A stretch of DNA of 64,000 nucleotides from Streptomyces sp. HM190 (GCF_009857135.1 NZ_CP047318.1:3968001-4032000); one strand, 5' to 3'; shown: positions 16,417 through 26,381, counted from the stretch's first letter. Numbers and translations: made by a program. Notes: generated by a model not told the origin, from the sequence alone.

Positions 16417-17538
16417 TCAGCTCAGCGAGCCCAGGGCGGCCGGCTCGAACGCCTTCAGCTCGTCGAAGCGGCCGTCGAGCACCTTCGCCGCCCACTCCGG
16501 GTCCTGGAGCAGCGCGCGGCCCACGGCGACGAGGTCGAACTCCTCGGCCTCCAGACCGTCGAGCAGGTCGTCGATGGCCTTGGTCGAGGACCCCTCACCG
16601 GCGAACGCGGCGATGAACTCGCCGTCGAGGCCGACGGAGCCGACGGTGATGGTGGGCTTGCCGGTGAGCTTCTTCGTCCAGCCCGCGAGGTTCAGCTCGG
16701 AGCCCTCGAACTCCGCCTGCCAGTAGCGGCGCGTGGAGGCGTGGAAGGCGTCGACACCGGCCGCGACGAGCGGGCTCAGCAGCGCCTCCAGCTCTTGCGG
16801 CGTCCGGGCGAGGCGGGCGTCGTACGCCTCCTGCTTCCACTGCGAGTAGCGGAAGATGACGGGGAAGTCGGGGGACACGGAGGCCCGTACGGCCGCCACG
16901 ACCTCGGCCGCGAACTTCGTGCGGGCGACGAGGTCGCCGCCGTAGGCGTCGGTGCGGCGGTTGGTGTGCTCCCAGAGGAACTGGTCGACGAGGTAGCCGT
17001 GGGCGCCGTGGATCTCGACGCCGTCCATGCCGACGCGCTCGGCGTCGGCGGCGGACCGCGCGAACGCGGCCACGACCTCGTCGATGTCGGCCTGCGTCAT
17101 CGCCCGGCCGCCCTCGGCGGGGGTGCCGTCGACCCGCAGCCCGGAGGGGCCGAGCACCGGGGCCTGCGGGAAGAGCTTGCCCTGCTGGCGGACGGTGCCG
17201 ATGTGCCACAGCTGCGGCACGATCGTGCCGCCGCCGGCGTGCACGGCCTCGGCGACCTTCGCCCACCCGGCGAGCTGCTCCTCACCGGCGAAACGCGGCA
17301 CGCCGTCCAGGTCACCGGCGGTCTCGTGCCCGACGTAGGTGCCCTCGGTCACGATCAGGCCGACACCCGCGGCGGCCCGCCGGCCGTAGTACGAGGCGAC
17401 GTCCGCCCCCGGCACACCACCGGGCGAGAAGACCCGCGTCATGGGAGCCATGGCGATCCGGTTCGGAACGGTCAGACCGTTGATCCGGACGGGCCGGGAG
17501 AGAACGTCGGCGGCGCGGGAGGTGGACGTGGTGGTCAC
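16417..17538 (-). CDS. Old Yellow Enzyme family alkene reductase
   Basis: This 373-residue FMN-dependent barrel reduces activated C=C bonds with NAD(P)H. It shows RPVRINGLTVPNRIAMAPMT near residue 15, QLWHIGT near 112, the substrate-binding pair in GVEIHGAHGYLVDQFLWEHTN-like sequence near 180 (H and N-type ligands), TNRRTDAYGG near 200, and AVGRALLQDPEW near 345. The GTG start at 17538 gives the usual N-terminus. It is transcribed away from groEL2, behind that gene's terminator, and a long palindrome lies about 100 bases upstream, the usual place for a TetR/HxlR-type redox operator. Confidence 0.88.
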   Translation of the reverse strand: MTTTSTSRAADVLSRPVRINGLTVPNRIAMAPMTRVFSPGGVPGADVASYYGRRAAAGVGLIVTEGTYVGHETAGDLDGVPRFAGEEQLAGWAKVAEAVHAGGGTIVPQLWHIGTVRQQGKLFPQAPVLGPSGLRVDGTPAEGGRAMTQADIDEVVAAFARSAADAERVGMDGVEIHGAHGYLVDQFLWEHTNRRTDAYGGDLVARTKFAAEVVAAVRASVSPDFPVIFRYSQWKQEAYDARLARTPQELEALLSPLVAAGVDAFHASTRRYWQAEFEGSELNLAGWTKKLTGKPTITVGSVGLDGEFIAAFAGEGSSTKAIDDLLDGLEAEEFDLVAVGRALLQDPEWAAKVLDGRFDELKAFEPAALGSLS

Positions 17539-17634
17539 GTGGGGACTCCTCGAAGAGGTCGGTGGCACATCGGGCGGTGCGGCGCGCCGGAACGGTGCGC
17601 GGCGCGGCCGGTCGTACGGCGACACCCCGCCCGC

Positions 17635-17656
17635 GATACATGCACGTGCATAGATC
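17635..17656. promoter_or_regulatory. Perfect palindrome upstream of the OYE gene
   Basis: The core ATGCACGTGCAT (17640-17651) is extended by GAT and ATC three bases further out, centred 108 bases from the OYE start. It is the only AT-rich palindrome here and is a candidate operator. A cognate regulator was not seen nearby. Confidence 0.5.
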
Positions 17657-17731
17657 GCTCTCCTCGTCAACCTCCGCGCCCGCCACGGCATTCCACCGGC
17701 ACCCGACGTCCTGTGTGACCCCGGACACGCC

Positions 17732-17775
17732 CGAGGGCGGCACCCCCTGCCGGAACAGGGAGTGCCGCCCTCGGT
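17732..17775. terminator. Terminator hairpin after groEL2
   Basis: A 19-pair stem with one mismatch (CCGAGGGCGGCAC...GTGCCGCCCTCGG) surrounds a CCGGAA loop, 41 bases past the groEL2 stop. It also insulates the OYE promoter. Confidence 0.75.
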
Positions 17776-17815
17776 ACTGACGGACCGGGTCCGAACCTTC
17801 TCGCTGGGAGGAGGC

Positions 17816-19438
<1,623 letters not shown>

Positions 19439-19583
19439 GTGAAGTGGTCCCTCCAGGACTGGGGGTGATTCCTTCGGACCGCGCCCGCGCCCGCGACGGA
19501 CGGCTCGCCTGCCTCGTGGTTCCTTGCCCCACACGGCCTGCGGGCCTCACCGACCCGGTCCTTCGTTGTCACTCTCACCTTCA

Positions 19584-19628
19584 GAGTGCTAACGCCAATG
19601 ATTAGCACTCGGCATGGTCGAGTGCAAG
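19584..19628. promoter_or_regulatory. CIRCE (HrcA operator), three half-sites, of groEL2
   Basis: TTAGCACTC (19602-19610), nine bases, then GAGTGCAAG (19620-19628) is a canonical CIRCE spacing with a slightly degenerate right arm. A further GAGTGCTAA at 19584-19592 lies nine bases on the other side of the shared central half-site. The repeat is 146 bases before the groEL2 start. HrcA binds CIRCE and is lost from it on heat shock. Confidence 0.92.
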
Positions 19629-19718
19629 CGCCTCCGGATGATCCGCAGGTGAACGCACCCCTGCGCGCCCGGTCGGCGCACCTCCCCCACGACCGCCGGC
19701 GGAGCCCGGGCACGCGGA

Positions 19719-19752
19719 AGGGTCCGCACCCCGAATACGGGGCGCGGACCCT
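19719..19752. terminator. Terminator hairpin after the cold-shock gene
   Basis: GGGTCCGC-a-CCCCG (19720-19733) pairs with CGGGG-c-GCGGACCC (19738-19751) around an AATA loop, 43 bases beyond the cold-shock stop codon. Confidence 0.7.
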
Positions 19753-19794
19753 CCGAGAAGAACGAAGAACGTCGCTGCTAACCGGCGCGTTGCT

Positions 19795-19998
19795 TCAGCC
19801 TGCGAGACGGACCATGTCCGCCTGCGGACCCTTCTGACCCTGCGAGATCTCGAACTCGACCCGCTGGCCCTCTTCCAGGGTGCGGTAACCGTCCATCTGG
19901 ATCGCGCTGTAGTGGACGAATACATCCGCACCACCGTCGACCGCGATGAAGCCGTACCCCTTCTCCGCGTTGAACCACTTGACGGTGCCCTGAGCCAT
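19795..19998 (-). CDS. Cold-shock domain protein
   Basis: This complete 67-residue single-domain protein has both RNP motifs: KWFNAEKGYGFIAV near residue 7 and VFVHYSAI near 26. It binds single-stranded RNA and DNA as a chaperone in the cytosol. Streptomyces carry several nearly identical copies, so the exact paralogue name cannot be given. A 5' region of about 460 bases separates it from the next gene upstream and holds a strong palindrome, consistent with a long regulated leader. Confidence 0.95.
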   Translation of the reverse strand: MAQGTVKWFNAEKGYGFIAVDGGADVFVHYSAIQMDGYRTLEEGQRVEFEISQGQKGPQADMVRLAG

Positions 19999-20063
19999 GC
20001 CTAACTCCCCTATTACTGGCCCTTGCACAGATCCACACTTCGCGGACCCGGGTCAGACCTCAC

Positions 20064-20080
20064 CCCCCAACGGTTGGGGG
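20064..20080. promoter_or_regulatory. CCCCCAAC-G-GTTGGGGG palindrome in the csp upstream region
   Basis: Eight-base perfect arms with a single central base lie 66 bases ahead of the cold-shock start. The loop is too tight for an RNA hairpin of this full length, so a DNA operator is more likely; a shorter CACCCCC/GGGGGTG RNA stem is possible. Confidence 0.45.
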
Positions 20081-20363
20081 TGTGCGCCGGAACGCGTCGA
20101 CCGCGGCTGAATGTATCTGCCCAACTGCCGTCTGCAACAGGGCAATCGGACGAGAAAATCTGGACAGGCCCGGTCGGGAATGTACGAACAATTCCGCTGA
20201 ATTCAGGGCAAGTCGGGCCCCACAAAAGGCGCGAAATACGCAGAAGCCCTACAGACTTTGGCTACTTCATATAGGGCGTGCGGCGCGGTTGGATATGCGT
20301 CCGGCATGAAATCACTGCGACGATCGGGCCGGGTTCCCCAACTGTACCGCGCTCAATCATAGA

Positions 20364-20402
20364 GAATTGCCCCCTCCGCTTCTCTCACGGAGGGGGCAAT
20401 TC
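20364..20402. terminator. Terminator hairpin after the MoaD/ThiS-thrC unit
   Basis: A perfect 15-base stem, GAATTGCCCCCTCCG with its complement, encloses a nine-base loop 58 bases past the end of the MoaD/ThiS-like gene. About 365 bases between it and the cold-shock start hold no gene. Confidence 0.8.
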
Positions 20403-20460
20403 GATGAACAGTCCGTAATCAAAGTTACCGACGGTTACTACCGGCGGGTACGGACGGGGG

Positions 20461-20736
20461 TCAGCCGCCGGCGACGGCCGGGATGATCGACACGCCCGCC
20501 CCGTCCGGGGTGGCCGTCTCCAGGCCCTGCTCGAACCGCACGTCGTCGTCGTTCACGTACACGTTCACGAACCGCCGCAGCTTCCCCTGGTCGTCGAGGA
20601 CGCGCGCGGCGATCCCGGTGTGGTTCTTCTCCAGGTCCGCGATGACCTCGGCGAGGGTGGCGCCTTCGGCCCGGACCTCGGCCTGACCGCCGGTGTAGGT
20701 GCGAAGGATGGTGGGGATGCGAACGCTGACGCTCAT
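20461..20736 (-). CDS. MoaD/ThiS-family sulfur-carrier protein
   Basis: This 91-residue ubiquitin-like protein ends in PAVAGG, the Gly-Gly tail that is adenylated and thiocarboxylated in sulfur carriers. The fold blocks RIPTILRTYTGG, LAEVIADLEKNHTGI and VNVYVNDDDVRF match the actinobacterial group encoded with threonine synthase or with cysteine synthase CysM/CysO. It starts 55 bases after thrC and shares its terminator. The pairing suggests a role in sulfur transfer linked to homoserine/threonine or cysteine synthesis, as in the CysO pathway. Confidence 0.85.
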   Translation of the reverse strand: MSVSVRIPTILRTYTGGQAEVRAEGATLAEVIADLEKNHTGIAARVLDDQGKLRRFVNVYVNDDDVRFEQGLETATPDGAGVSIIPAVAGG

Positions 20737-20791
20737 GACTGGTGACCTCCGGGTGTGTGCGGCAGAGCTGGGGGGGAGCGGGGCGGGGTGG

Positions 20792-22093
20792 TTACGCGAG
20801 CCCGGCGTCGCGGAACGAGTCGAGGTTGGGGCGGATGGTCGCGGTGAGGCCCGTCCCGGCCACCGCGTCCAGCGTCTTGAGACCGTCACCGGTGTTGAGC
20901 ACGACGGTCGTCAGCGTGGGGTCCAGCAGCCCGTTCTCGATCAGCTTCTTCGTGACGCCGACGGTCACCCCGCCCGCGGTCTCCGCGAAGATCCCCTCGG
21001 TCCGGGCGAGCAGCTTGATCGCGTCGACGATCTGCTCGTCGGTCACGTCCTCCACGGCCCCGCCGGTCCGCCGGGCGATGTCGAGGACGTACGGCCCGTC
21101 CGCCGGGTTGCCGATGGCCAGCGACTTGGCGATCGTGTCGGGCTTCTGCGGCCGGACGACGTCGTGGCCCGCCTTGTAGGCGACGGACACCGGCGAGCAG
21201 CCCTCGGCCTGCGCGCCGAAGATCTTGTACGGCTTGTCCTCGACCAGCCCGAGCCTGATCAGCTCCTGGAGCCCCTTGTCGATCTTCGTGAGCTGCGAGC
21301 CGGAGGCGATCGGCACGACCAGCTGGTCCGGCAGCCGCCAGCCGAGCTGCTCGCAGATCTCGTACGCGAGGGTCTTGGAGCCCTCGGCGTAGTAGGGCCG
21401 GAGGTTGACGTTCACGAAGCCCCAGCCCTCGCCGGCCGGGTCGCCGATCAGCTCGGAGCAGAAGCGGTTCACGTCGTCGTAGTTGCCCTCGATGCCGACC
21501 AGCTCACCGCCGTAGACGGCGGCCATGACGACCTTGCCCTGCTCCAGGTCGTGCGGGATGAACACACAGGAGCGGAAGCCGGCGCGGGCGGCGGCGGCGC
21601 CGACGGCACCGGCGAGGTTGCCGGTGGAGGAGCAGGACAGGGTGGTGAAGCCGAAGGCGCGCGCGGCCTCCAGGGCCTGGGCGACGACGCGGTCCTTGAA
21701 GGAGTGCGTGGGGTTGCCGGAGTCGTCCTTGACATAGAGGCCCCCGGTGACTCCCAGCTCACGGGCGAGGTTGTCGGCCTTGACGAGGTGGGTCCAGCCG
21801 GGGTTCAGGTTCGGCTTGGCCGCCACGTCGGCGGGGACGGGCAGCAGGGGCGCGTACCGCCAGATGTTCGCGGGCCCGGCCTCGATCCGCTTGCGCAGCT
21901 CCTCCGTGTCGTAGGCGGAGTAGTCGTACGCGATCTCCAGCGGGCCGAAACACTCCGCGCAGGCGAAGACCGGTCCGAGGGGGACGCGGTGGCCGCACTC
22001 GCGACAGCTCAGGGCGGTGGCGGGGCCGAGGTCGACGCTCTTCGCGGCACCGTCGGCGGTCGGGGTTCCGGTAGCAACAGTCTGCGCAGCCAT
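20792..22093 (-). CDS. thrC: Threonine synthase
   Basis: This is a 433-residue PLP enzyme converting O-phosphohomoserine to threonine. A zinc-ribbon start (CRECG near residue 30, CAECF near 46) precedes the fold-type II domain. The PLP lysine lies in DSGNPTHSFKDR near residue 125, the phosphate-binding loop in SCSSTGNLAGAVGAAAA near 155, and GVTVGVTKKLIENG near 375. The length and zinc ribbon match the actinobacterial ThrC class. A MoaD/ThiS carrier follows in the same unit, and the leader can fold. Confidence 0.95.
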   Translation of the reverse strand: MAAQTVATGTPTADGAAKSVDLGPATALSCRECGHRVPLGPVFACAECFGPLEIAYDYSAYDTEELRKRIEAGPANIWRYAPLLPVPADVAAKPNLNPGWTHLVKADNLARELGVTGGLYVKDDSGNPTHSFKDRVVAQALEAARAFGFTTLSCSSTGNLAGAVGAAAARAGFRSCVFIPHDLEQGKVVMAAVYGGELVGIEGNYDDVNRFCSELIGDPAGEGWGFVNVNLRPYYAEGSKTLAYEICEQLGWRLPDQLVVPIASGSQLTKIDKGLQELIRLGLVEDKPYKIFGAQAEGCSPVSVAYKAGHDVVRPQKPDTIAKSLAIGNPADGPYVLDIARRTGGAVEDVTDEQIVDAIKLLARTEGIFAETAGGVTVGVTKKLIENGLLDPTLTTVVLNTGDGLKTLDAVAGTGLTATIRPNLDSFRDAGLA

Positions 22094-22180
22094 GTGAGGC
22101 GAGGCCCTTTCTCCTCATCTTCCTCACGACGCATCTCGCCGTGAGACGGATTTGGCACCTTCCCTAGCCGGACCTCGCCA
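22094..22180 (-). promoter_or_regulatory. Candidate folded leader of thrC
   Basis: On the minus strand CTCACG and CGTGAG enclose an 11-base loop about 50 bases ahead of thrC, followed by a purine-rich GAGGAAGATGAGGAGAAAGG containing the ribosome binding site. An ATG inside the loop opens a frame that runs out of phase into thrC. Whether this regulates thrC is unknown. Confidence 0.3.
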
Positions 22181-22386
22181 CGGCGTCGTGACAAGACAGC
22201 TGGAGGGTTGCCGGGGCTTCATCGGGCCGTATCCCTCTGCCCCTCTGGATGAGCGGTATTTGGTTGTATACGCACACGAGCACCGACATGCGATGGTCAT
22301 CAGCGTTGTTCAAGACTGTAACCGAAGGCCAGGACAGTTGAGAGAGCCGTCCGAACCGCGAGATGAACGCAGAGGAGCCGCGCACT

Positions 22387-23331
22387 GTGCTGAAGGAAGT
22401 CGAGCGCTGGCTGAGCAGCCGCTCCTGGTCCGTGACCGATCGCCCGCTCCACGGGCTCCTTGCCGCGAAACGGGCCTCGGGCCAGACCGTCAGTGTCGTG
22501 CTGCCCGCGCTGAACGAGGAGGGGACGGTCGGTGACATCGTCGCCGTCATCCGCCATGACCTCGTGGAACAGGTCCCGCTCGTCGACGAGATAGTCGTCG
22601 TGGACTCCGGATCGACCGACCGCACCTCCGAGGTCGCGGCGGCGGCCGGGGCTCGGGTCGTCCACCGTGACGACATCCTGCCGCGCCTGCCCGCCGTGCC
22701 CGGCAAGGGCGAGGTGCTGTGGCGGTCACTGCTGGTCACGACCGGCGACATCGTCTGCTTCGTCGACGCGGACCTGAAGGAGTTCTCCTCCGACTTCGTC
22801 TCCGGGATCGTCGGCCCGCTGCTCACCGAACCCGGTGTCGACCTGGTCAAGGCGATGTACGACCGGCCCCTCGGCGCGGCCGCCGGCCAGGGCGGCCGGG
22901 TGACGGAACTCATGGCCCGCCCCCTGCTCAACATGCACTGGCCCCAGCTGGCGGGCTTCGTCCAGCCGCTGGGCGGCGAGTACGCGGCCCGCCGCTCGCT
23001 GCTGGAACGGCTCCCGTTCCCCGTCGGCTACGGCATCGAACTGGGCATGCTCGTCGACGCGCTCCACCTCGTCGGCCTCGACGCGCTCGCCCAGGTCGAC
23101 GTGGGCGTCCGCAAGCACCGCCACCAGGACGGGCAGGCCCTGGGCCGTATGTCCGCGGCGATCTACCGCACGGCCCAGCTCCGCCTGGCCCGCGGCCACC
23201 TGATCCGTCCCGTCCTGACCCAGTTCGAACGCGGCGCGGAGGGTTTCGAGCCGCGGACGTACTCGGTGGACGTGGAGGAACGGCCACCGATGGCGGAGAT
23301 CGCGGAGTACGTGGAGCGGAAGGCGGCGTAG
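22387..23331 (+). CDS. gpgS: Glucosyl-3-phosphoglycerate synthase
   Basis: This 314-residue GT-A glycosyltransferase uses a nucleotide-glucose donor and 3-phosphoglycerate, the first step toward glucosylglycerate and, in mycobacteria, methylglucose lipopolysaccharide. Visible blocks are VVLPALNEEGTVGDIV near residue 38, the metal motif VDADLKEF near 125 and the acceptor region AGFVQPLGGEYAARR near 190. A GTG at 22387 with GGAG nine bases upstream is preferred to the ATG at 22363, which has no ribosome site. It lies beside otsA, in line with a role in stress-related compatible solutes. Confidence 0.85.
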   Translation: MLKEVERWLSSRSWSVTDRPLHGLLAAKRASGQTVSVVLPALNEEGTVGDIVAVIRHDLVEQVPLVDEIVVVDSGSTDRTSEVAAAAGARVVHRDDILPRLPAVPGKGEVLWRSLLVTTGDIVCFVDADLKEFSSDFVSGIVGPLLTEPGVDLVKAMYDRPLGAAAGQGGRVTELMARPLLNMHWPQLAGFVQPLGGEYAARRSLLERLPFPVGYGIELGMLVDALHLVGLDALAQVDVGVRKHRHQDGQALGRMSAAIYRTAQLRLARGHLIRPVLTQFERGAEGFEPRTYSVDVEERPPMAEIAEYVERKAA

Positions 23332-23348
23332 GGGCCGGAGAGGTACCG

Positions 23349-23447
23349 GGTGCGGATTCGCCGTGGCCGTTCGCGCAGTTCCCCGCGCCCCTGAAGGGTC
23401 GCGGGGAACTGCGCGAGAAACCACGAACCACCCGCACCCGCCGGCGC
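23349..23447. repeat. Streptomyces intergenic palindrome, copy 1
   Basis: TCGCGCAGTTCCCCGC (23371-23386) and GCGGGGAACTGCGCGA (23401-23416) form a perfect 16-base stem, with outer GTGCGG and CCGCAC segments. It is the best-preserved copy of a family with seven members here. Confidence 0.8.
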
Positions 23448-23520
23448 ACGCGTCACCCCCCACCCCCTGGACACTCCTGTATACGGCCGAACCGCACGTT
23501 TGAGCGGTTCGGCCACGGGC

Positions 23521-23526
23521 TAGGTT
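23521..23526 (+). promoter_or_regulatory. -10 box, leaderless start of otsA
   Basis: TAGGTT is seven bases before the ATG at 23534, with TTGAGC about 15 bases further upstream as a possible -35. The repeat copy 1 separates this promoter from gpgS. Confidence 0.55.
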
Positions 23527-23533
23527 GAGCCGT

Positions 23534-24946
23534 ATGGCATCAACGCACGCTGCAGCCCAGGTGCTGGTCGCCTCCAACCGCGGCCCCGTCTCGTACACCC
23601 AGGACGACTCCGGCGGTCTCACCGCGAAACGCGGCGGCGGCGGACTCGTGTCCGGCCTGTCCGCGATCGGTCCGGACGCCGGTGCCCTCTGGGTGTGCTC
23701 CGCGCTCGGCGAGGGCGACCGCGAGGCCGTGCGCCGCGGGGTCGGCGAGCCCGGCGTACGCATGCTGGACATCCCCGCCGACGTCCACCACGCCGCGTAC
23801 AACGGCGTCGCCAACTCCACCCTGTGGTTCGTGCACCACATGCTGTACCAGACCCCTCTGGAGCCCGTCTTCGACGCGGAGTTCCGGGCCCAGTGGGCCG
23901 CGTACGAGACGTACAACCGCTCCTTCGCCGAGGCGCTGGCGCAGGAGGCGGCGGACGGCGCGGCCGTGCTCGTGCAGGACTACCACCTGACGCTCGTGCC
24001 GAGGATGCTGCGCGAACTGCGCCCCGACCTCAGGATCGGCCACTTCTCGCACACGCCGTGGGCGCCCGTGGACTACTTCCGGCTGCTGCCCGACGACATC
24101 GCCGCGGCGGTGCTGGACGGCATCCTCGGCGCCGACCGGGCCGCCTTCCTCACCCGGCGGTGGGCGGACGCGTTCACCGCGTGCTGCCACGCCGTCCTGG
24201 GCCCCGACGCCACCGCCGGCACCCGGATCGGCGTGCACGGGCTCGGCACCGACGCGGACTTCCTGCGGGCCCGCGCGCACGAGGCGGACGTGGAGGACCG
24301 GATCGTCGCGCTGCGGGAGCAGATCGGCACGGCGCCCGACGGCACCCCGCGCCGCACGATCGTCCGCGTCGACCGCACGGAACTGTCGAAGAACATCGTG
24401 CGGGGCCTGCTGGCCTACCGGCAGCTCCTCGACGACCGCCCGGAGTGGCGCGAGCGCGTGGTGCACGTGGCCTTCGCGTACCCGTCACGGCAGGACCTCG
24501 CCGTGTACCGGGAGTACACCGCCGAGGTCCAGCGGGTGGCGGCCGAGATCAACGAGCGGTACGGGACGCCAGGCTGGACCCCGGTCGTCCTCCACGTCAA
24601 GGACGACTTCGCGCGCTCCCTGGCCGCGTACCGCCTCGCCGACGTCGCCCTCGTGAACCCCATCCGCGACGGCATGAACCTGGTCGCCAAGGAGGTCCCG
24701 CTCATCTCCGACCGGGCCTGCGCGCTGGTGCTGTCGCGGGAGGCGGGGGCGTACGAGGAGCTGGGTGAGGACGCGGTCGTCGTCAACCCGTACGACATCG
24801 GGGGGACGGCCGGGGCGCTGCACGAGGCGCTGTCGATGGGCGCGGAGGAACGCGCGGAACGCGCGAAGCGCCTGACGGCGGCGGCGACGGCGCTGCCGCC
24901 GGCCCGGTGGTTCCTGGACCAGCTGGGAGAGCTGAGGGCGACGTAG
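23534..24946 (+). CDS. otsA: Trehalose-6-phosphate synthase
   Basis: This GT20 enzyme of about 470 residues joins a nucleotide-glucose to glucose-6-phosphate. It shows VASNRGPVSY near residue 12, KRGGGGLVSGL near 30, DYHLTLVPRMLRELRPDLRIGHFSHTPW-like sequence near 155, VDRTELSKNIVRGL near 285 and NPIRDGMNLVAKE near 375. Trehalose protects spores and dry hyphae. The matching phosphatase otsB is convergent just downstream, across repeat copy 2. The ATG follows a leaderless-type -10 box. Confidence 0.95.
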   Translation: MASTHAAAQVLVASNRGPVSYTQDDSGGLTAKRGGGGLVSGLSAIGPDAGALWVCSALGEGDREAVRRGVGEPGVRMLDIPADVHHAAYNGVANSTLWFVHHMLYQTPLEPVFDAEFRAQWAAYETYNRSFAEALAQEAADGAAVLVQDYHLTLVPRMLRELRPDLRIGHFSHTPWAPVDYFRLLPDDIAAAVLDGILGADRAAFLTRRWADAFTACCHAVLGPDATAGTRIGVHGLGTDADFLRARAHEADVEDRIVALREQIGTAPDGTPRRTIVRVDRTELSKNIVRGLLAYRQLLDDRPEWRERVVHVAFAYPSRQDLAVYREYTAEVQRVAAEINERYGTPGWTPVVLHVKDDFARSLAAYRLADVALVNPIRDGMNLVAKEVPLISDRACALVLSREAGAYEELGEDAVVVNPYDIGGTAGALHEALSMGAEERAERAKRLTAAATALPPARWFLDQLGELRAT

Positions 24947-24969
24947 CCCGGGGCCGGGGGTACGTCGGC

Positions 24970-25065
24970 GGGGCGCAGGCCCGTCCCTCCAGGGGCGCAG
25001 GCCCGTCCCTCCAGGGGCGCGGGGAGCTGCGCGGGAAACCACACACCACGCGCACCCGCCCGACA
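24970..25065. repeat. Streptomyces intergenic palindrome, copy 2, with 22-bp duplication
   Basis: Two exact tandem copies of a 22-base unit (GGGGCGCAGGCCCGTCCCTC plus CA) at 24970-25013 run into the core GGGGCGCGGGGAGCTGCGCG and a CCACACACCACGCGCACCCG tail. It fills the convergent otsA-otsB gap. Confidence 0.75.
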
Positions 25066-25082
25066 ACAGTGCCCCCGATCTC

Positions 25083-25964
25083 CTAGGCGCCCCCCGCTCC
25101 CGCTCGCGCGACCTCGGCGATCCGCGCCAGCAACCGCACCACCCCCTCCGGCCCGTCCACCACCAGGTCCGCCCGCTCCGACAGCTCCGTCACCTCCGTG
25201 CTGCCGCTGCACACCAGCAGCCCCGGCACGCCCTCCCCCCGCAGCTTCTCCACGGCGGCGAACGCGGGCAGGTCGCCGAGGTCGTCGCCGGCGTAGAGGA
25301 CGGCGGTCGCGGCGGAGTCGACGACGTGCCGGCGCAGCGCGACCCCCTTGTCCATGCCCGGGGGCCGGAGTTCGAGGACCATCCGGCCCGGTTCGACGAT
25401 GAGGCCGTGACGGGTGGCGAGGTCGGTCAGAGGCGCGCGCAGCGCCTCGAACGTGGCCTGGGGATCGGCCGCGCGCCGGGTGTGGACGGCGACGGCGCGC
25501 CCCTTCTCCTCGATCCAGGTGCCCTCCCCCGCTCCCGCCCGCTCCAGCACCGCGGGGAGTTCCGCGCGGACGGCGGCGACCCCGGGGTGCGGGGGCGGCG
25601 CGGTGACCGTGTCGGTCGCGGCGTCCCAGCGTTCGGCGCCGTAGTGGCCGAGCACGGTGAGGTGTTCCAGACCGGGGACGCCGGCGAAGCCCCCGTGGCG
25701 GACGGCGACGTCGGCGGGGCGGCCGGTCACCACGGCGACGGAGAGGACCCTCGGGGCGAGTGCGGCGAGGGCGGTGACCGCGTCCGGGTGGGCGCGGGCC
25801 TGTTCGGGGTCGGGGACGATCGGCGCGAGCGTGCCGTCGAAGTCGAGTGCGACCACCGTACGACCGGGGTCGGCGAGGATCGCGTCGAGCGCGTCCCGGC
25901 CGGCCGGGGTCACGGGGGTCGGCAAGGTGGCCTTGGGGTTCTCGGAATCCTTGTGGCTGCCCAT
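25083..25964 (-). CDS. otsB: Trehalose-6-phosphate phosphatase
   Basis: This 293-residue HAD phosphatase releases trehalose. The nucleophile motif is ALDFDGTLAPIV near residue 38, the second motif VVTGRPADV near 80, the lysine region PPGMDKGVALRRHV near 200 and the last motif YAGDDLGDLPAF near 222. It acts with OtsA, which is encoded convergently. The DUF3263 gene lies 17 bases upstream in the same direction, so they are probably co-transcribed. Confidence 0.93.
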   Translation of the reverse strand: MGSHKDSENPKATLPTPVTPAGRDALDAILADPGRTVVALDFDGTLAPIVPDPEQARAHPDAVTALAALAPRVLSVAVVTGRPADVAVRHGGFAGVPGLEHLTVLGHYGAERWDAATDTVTAPPPHPGVAAVRAELPAVLERAGAGEGTWIEEKGRAVAVHTRRAADPQATFEALRAPLTDLATRHGLIVEPGRMVLELRPPGMDKGVALRRHVVDSAATAVLYAGDDLGDLPAFAAVEKLRGEGVPGLLVCSGSTEVTELSERADLVVDGPEGVVRLLARIAEVARAGAGGA

Positions 25965-25981
25965 GCCTGAGACCCTATCCG

Positions 25982-26209
25982 TCACCGCTCGGCCCGGCGG
26001 GCCTCCCGCACCCTGCGCAGCCGGTTGACGGTGACCGGGTCGTGGGCCAGGGCGCGTTCGTCGTCCAGCAGCGCGTTCAGGAGCTGGTAGTACCGCACGG
26101 GGGCGATCCCCAGCCGCTCCCGTATGGCCCGCTCCTTGGCTCCCGGGCTCCCCCACCCCTGCCGCTCCAGCGCGAGGATGGCCTGCTCACGCGTGTCGAG
26201 GCTGTCCAT
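25982..26209 (-). CDS. DUF3263 small protein
   Basis: This 75-residue protein has the conserved DUF3263 sequence: REQAILALERQGWGSPGAKE, then RERLGIAPVRYYQLLNALLD, then ALAHDPVTVNRLRR. It is almost entirely helical and looks like a single helix-turn-helix, so it may bind DNA. Actinobacteria often carry it near trehalose or peptide-deformylase genes; no function is established. It leads the otsB transcript. Confidence 0.9.
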   Translation of the reverse strand: MDSLDTREQAILALERQGWGSPGAKERAIRERLGIAPVRYYQLLNALLDDERALAHDPVTVNRLRRVREARRAER

Positions 26210-26290
26210 GCCCCGACGGTAACGGACGGGTCGGACACTGGGGGTCGGGTCCTGCGCGCAGCCGGGTGCGGGCGCGCTTCCTCTAAGGCC

Positions 26291-26381
26291 GGCCGCGGGC
26301 CCGAGCCTTCAGGGGCGCGGGCCCGAGCTTTCAGGGGCGCGGGGACTGCGCGAGAACCCACGACGGTCCCGCACCCGCCGG
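26291..26381. repeat. Streptomyces intergenic palindrome, copy 3
   Basis: A doubled 22-base unit (GGGGCGCGGGCCCGAGC plus TTTCA) runs into GGGGCGCGGGGACTGCGCGA and a CCACGACGGTCCCGCACCCG tail. The layout is the same as copy 2 with a different tandem unit. Confidence 0.7.

Noticed and set aside
19584..19610. The first repeat alone as CIRCE
   Set aside because: Its half-sites are in the opposite order to the consensus; the canonical element uses the central and right half-sites at 19602-19628.
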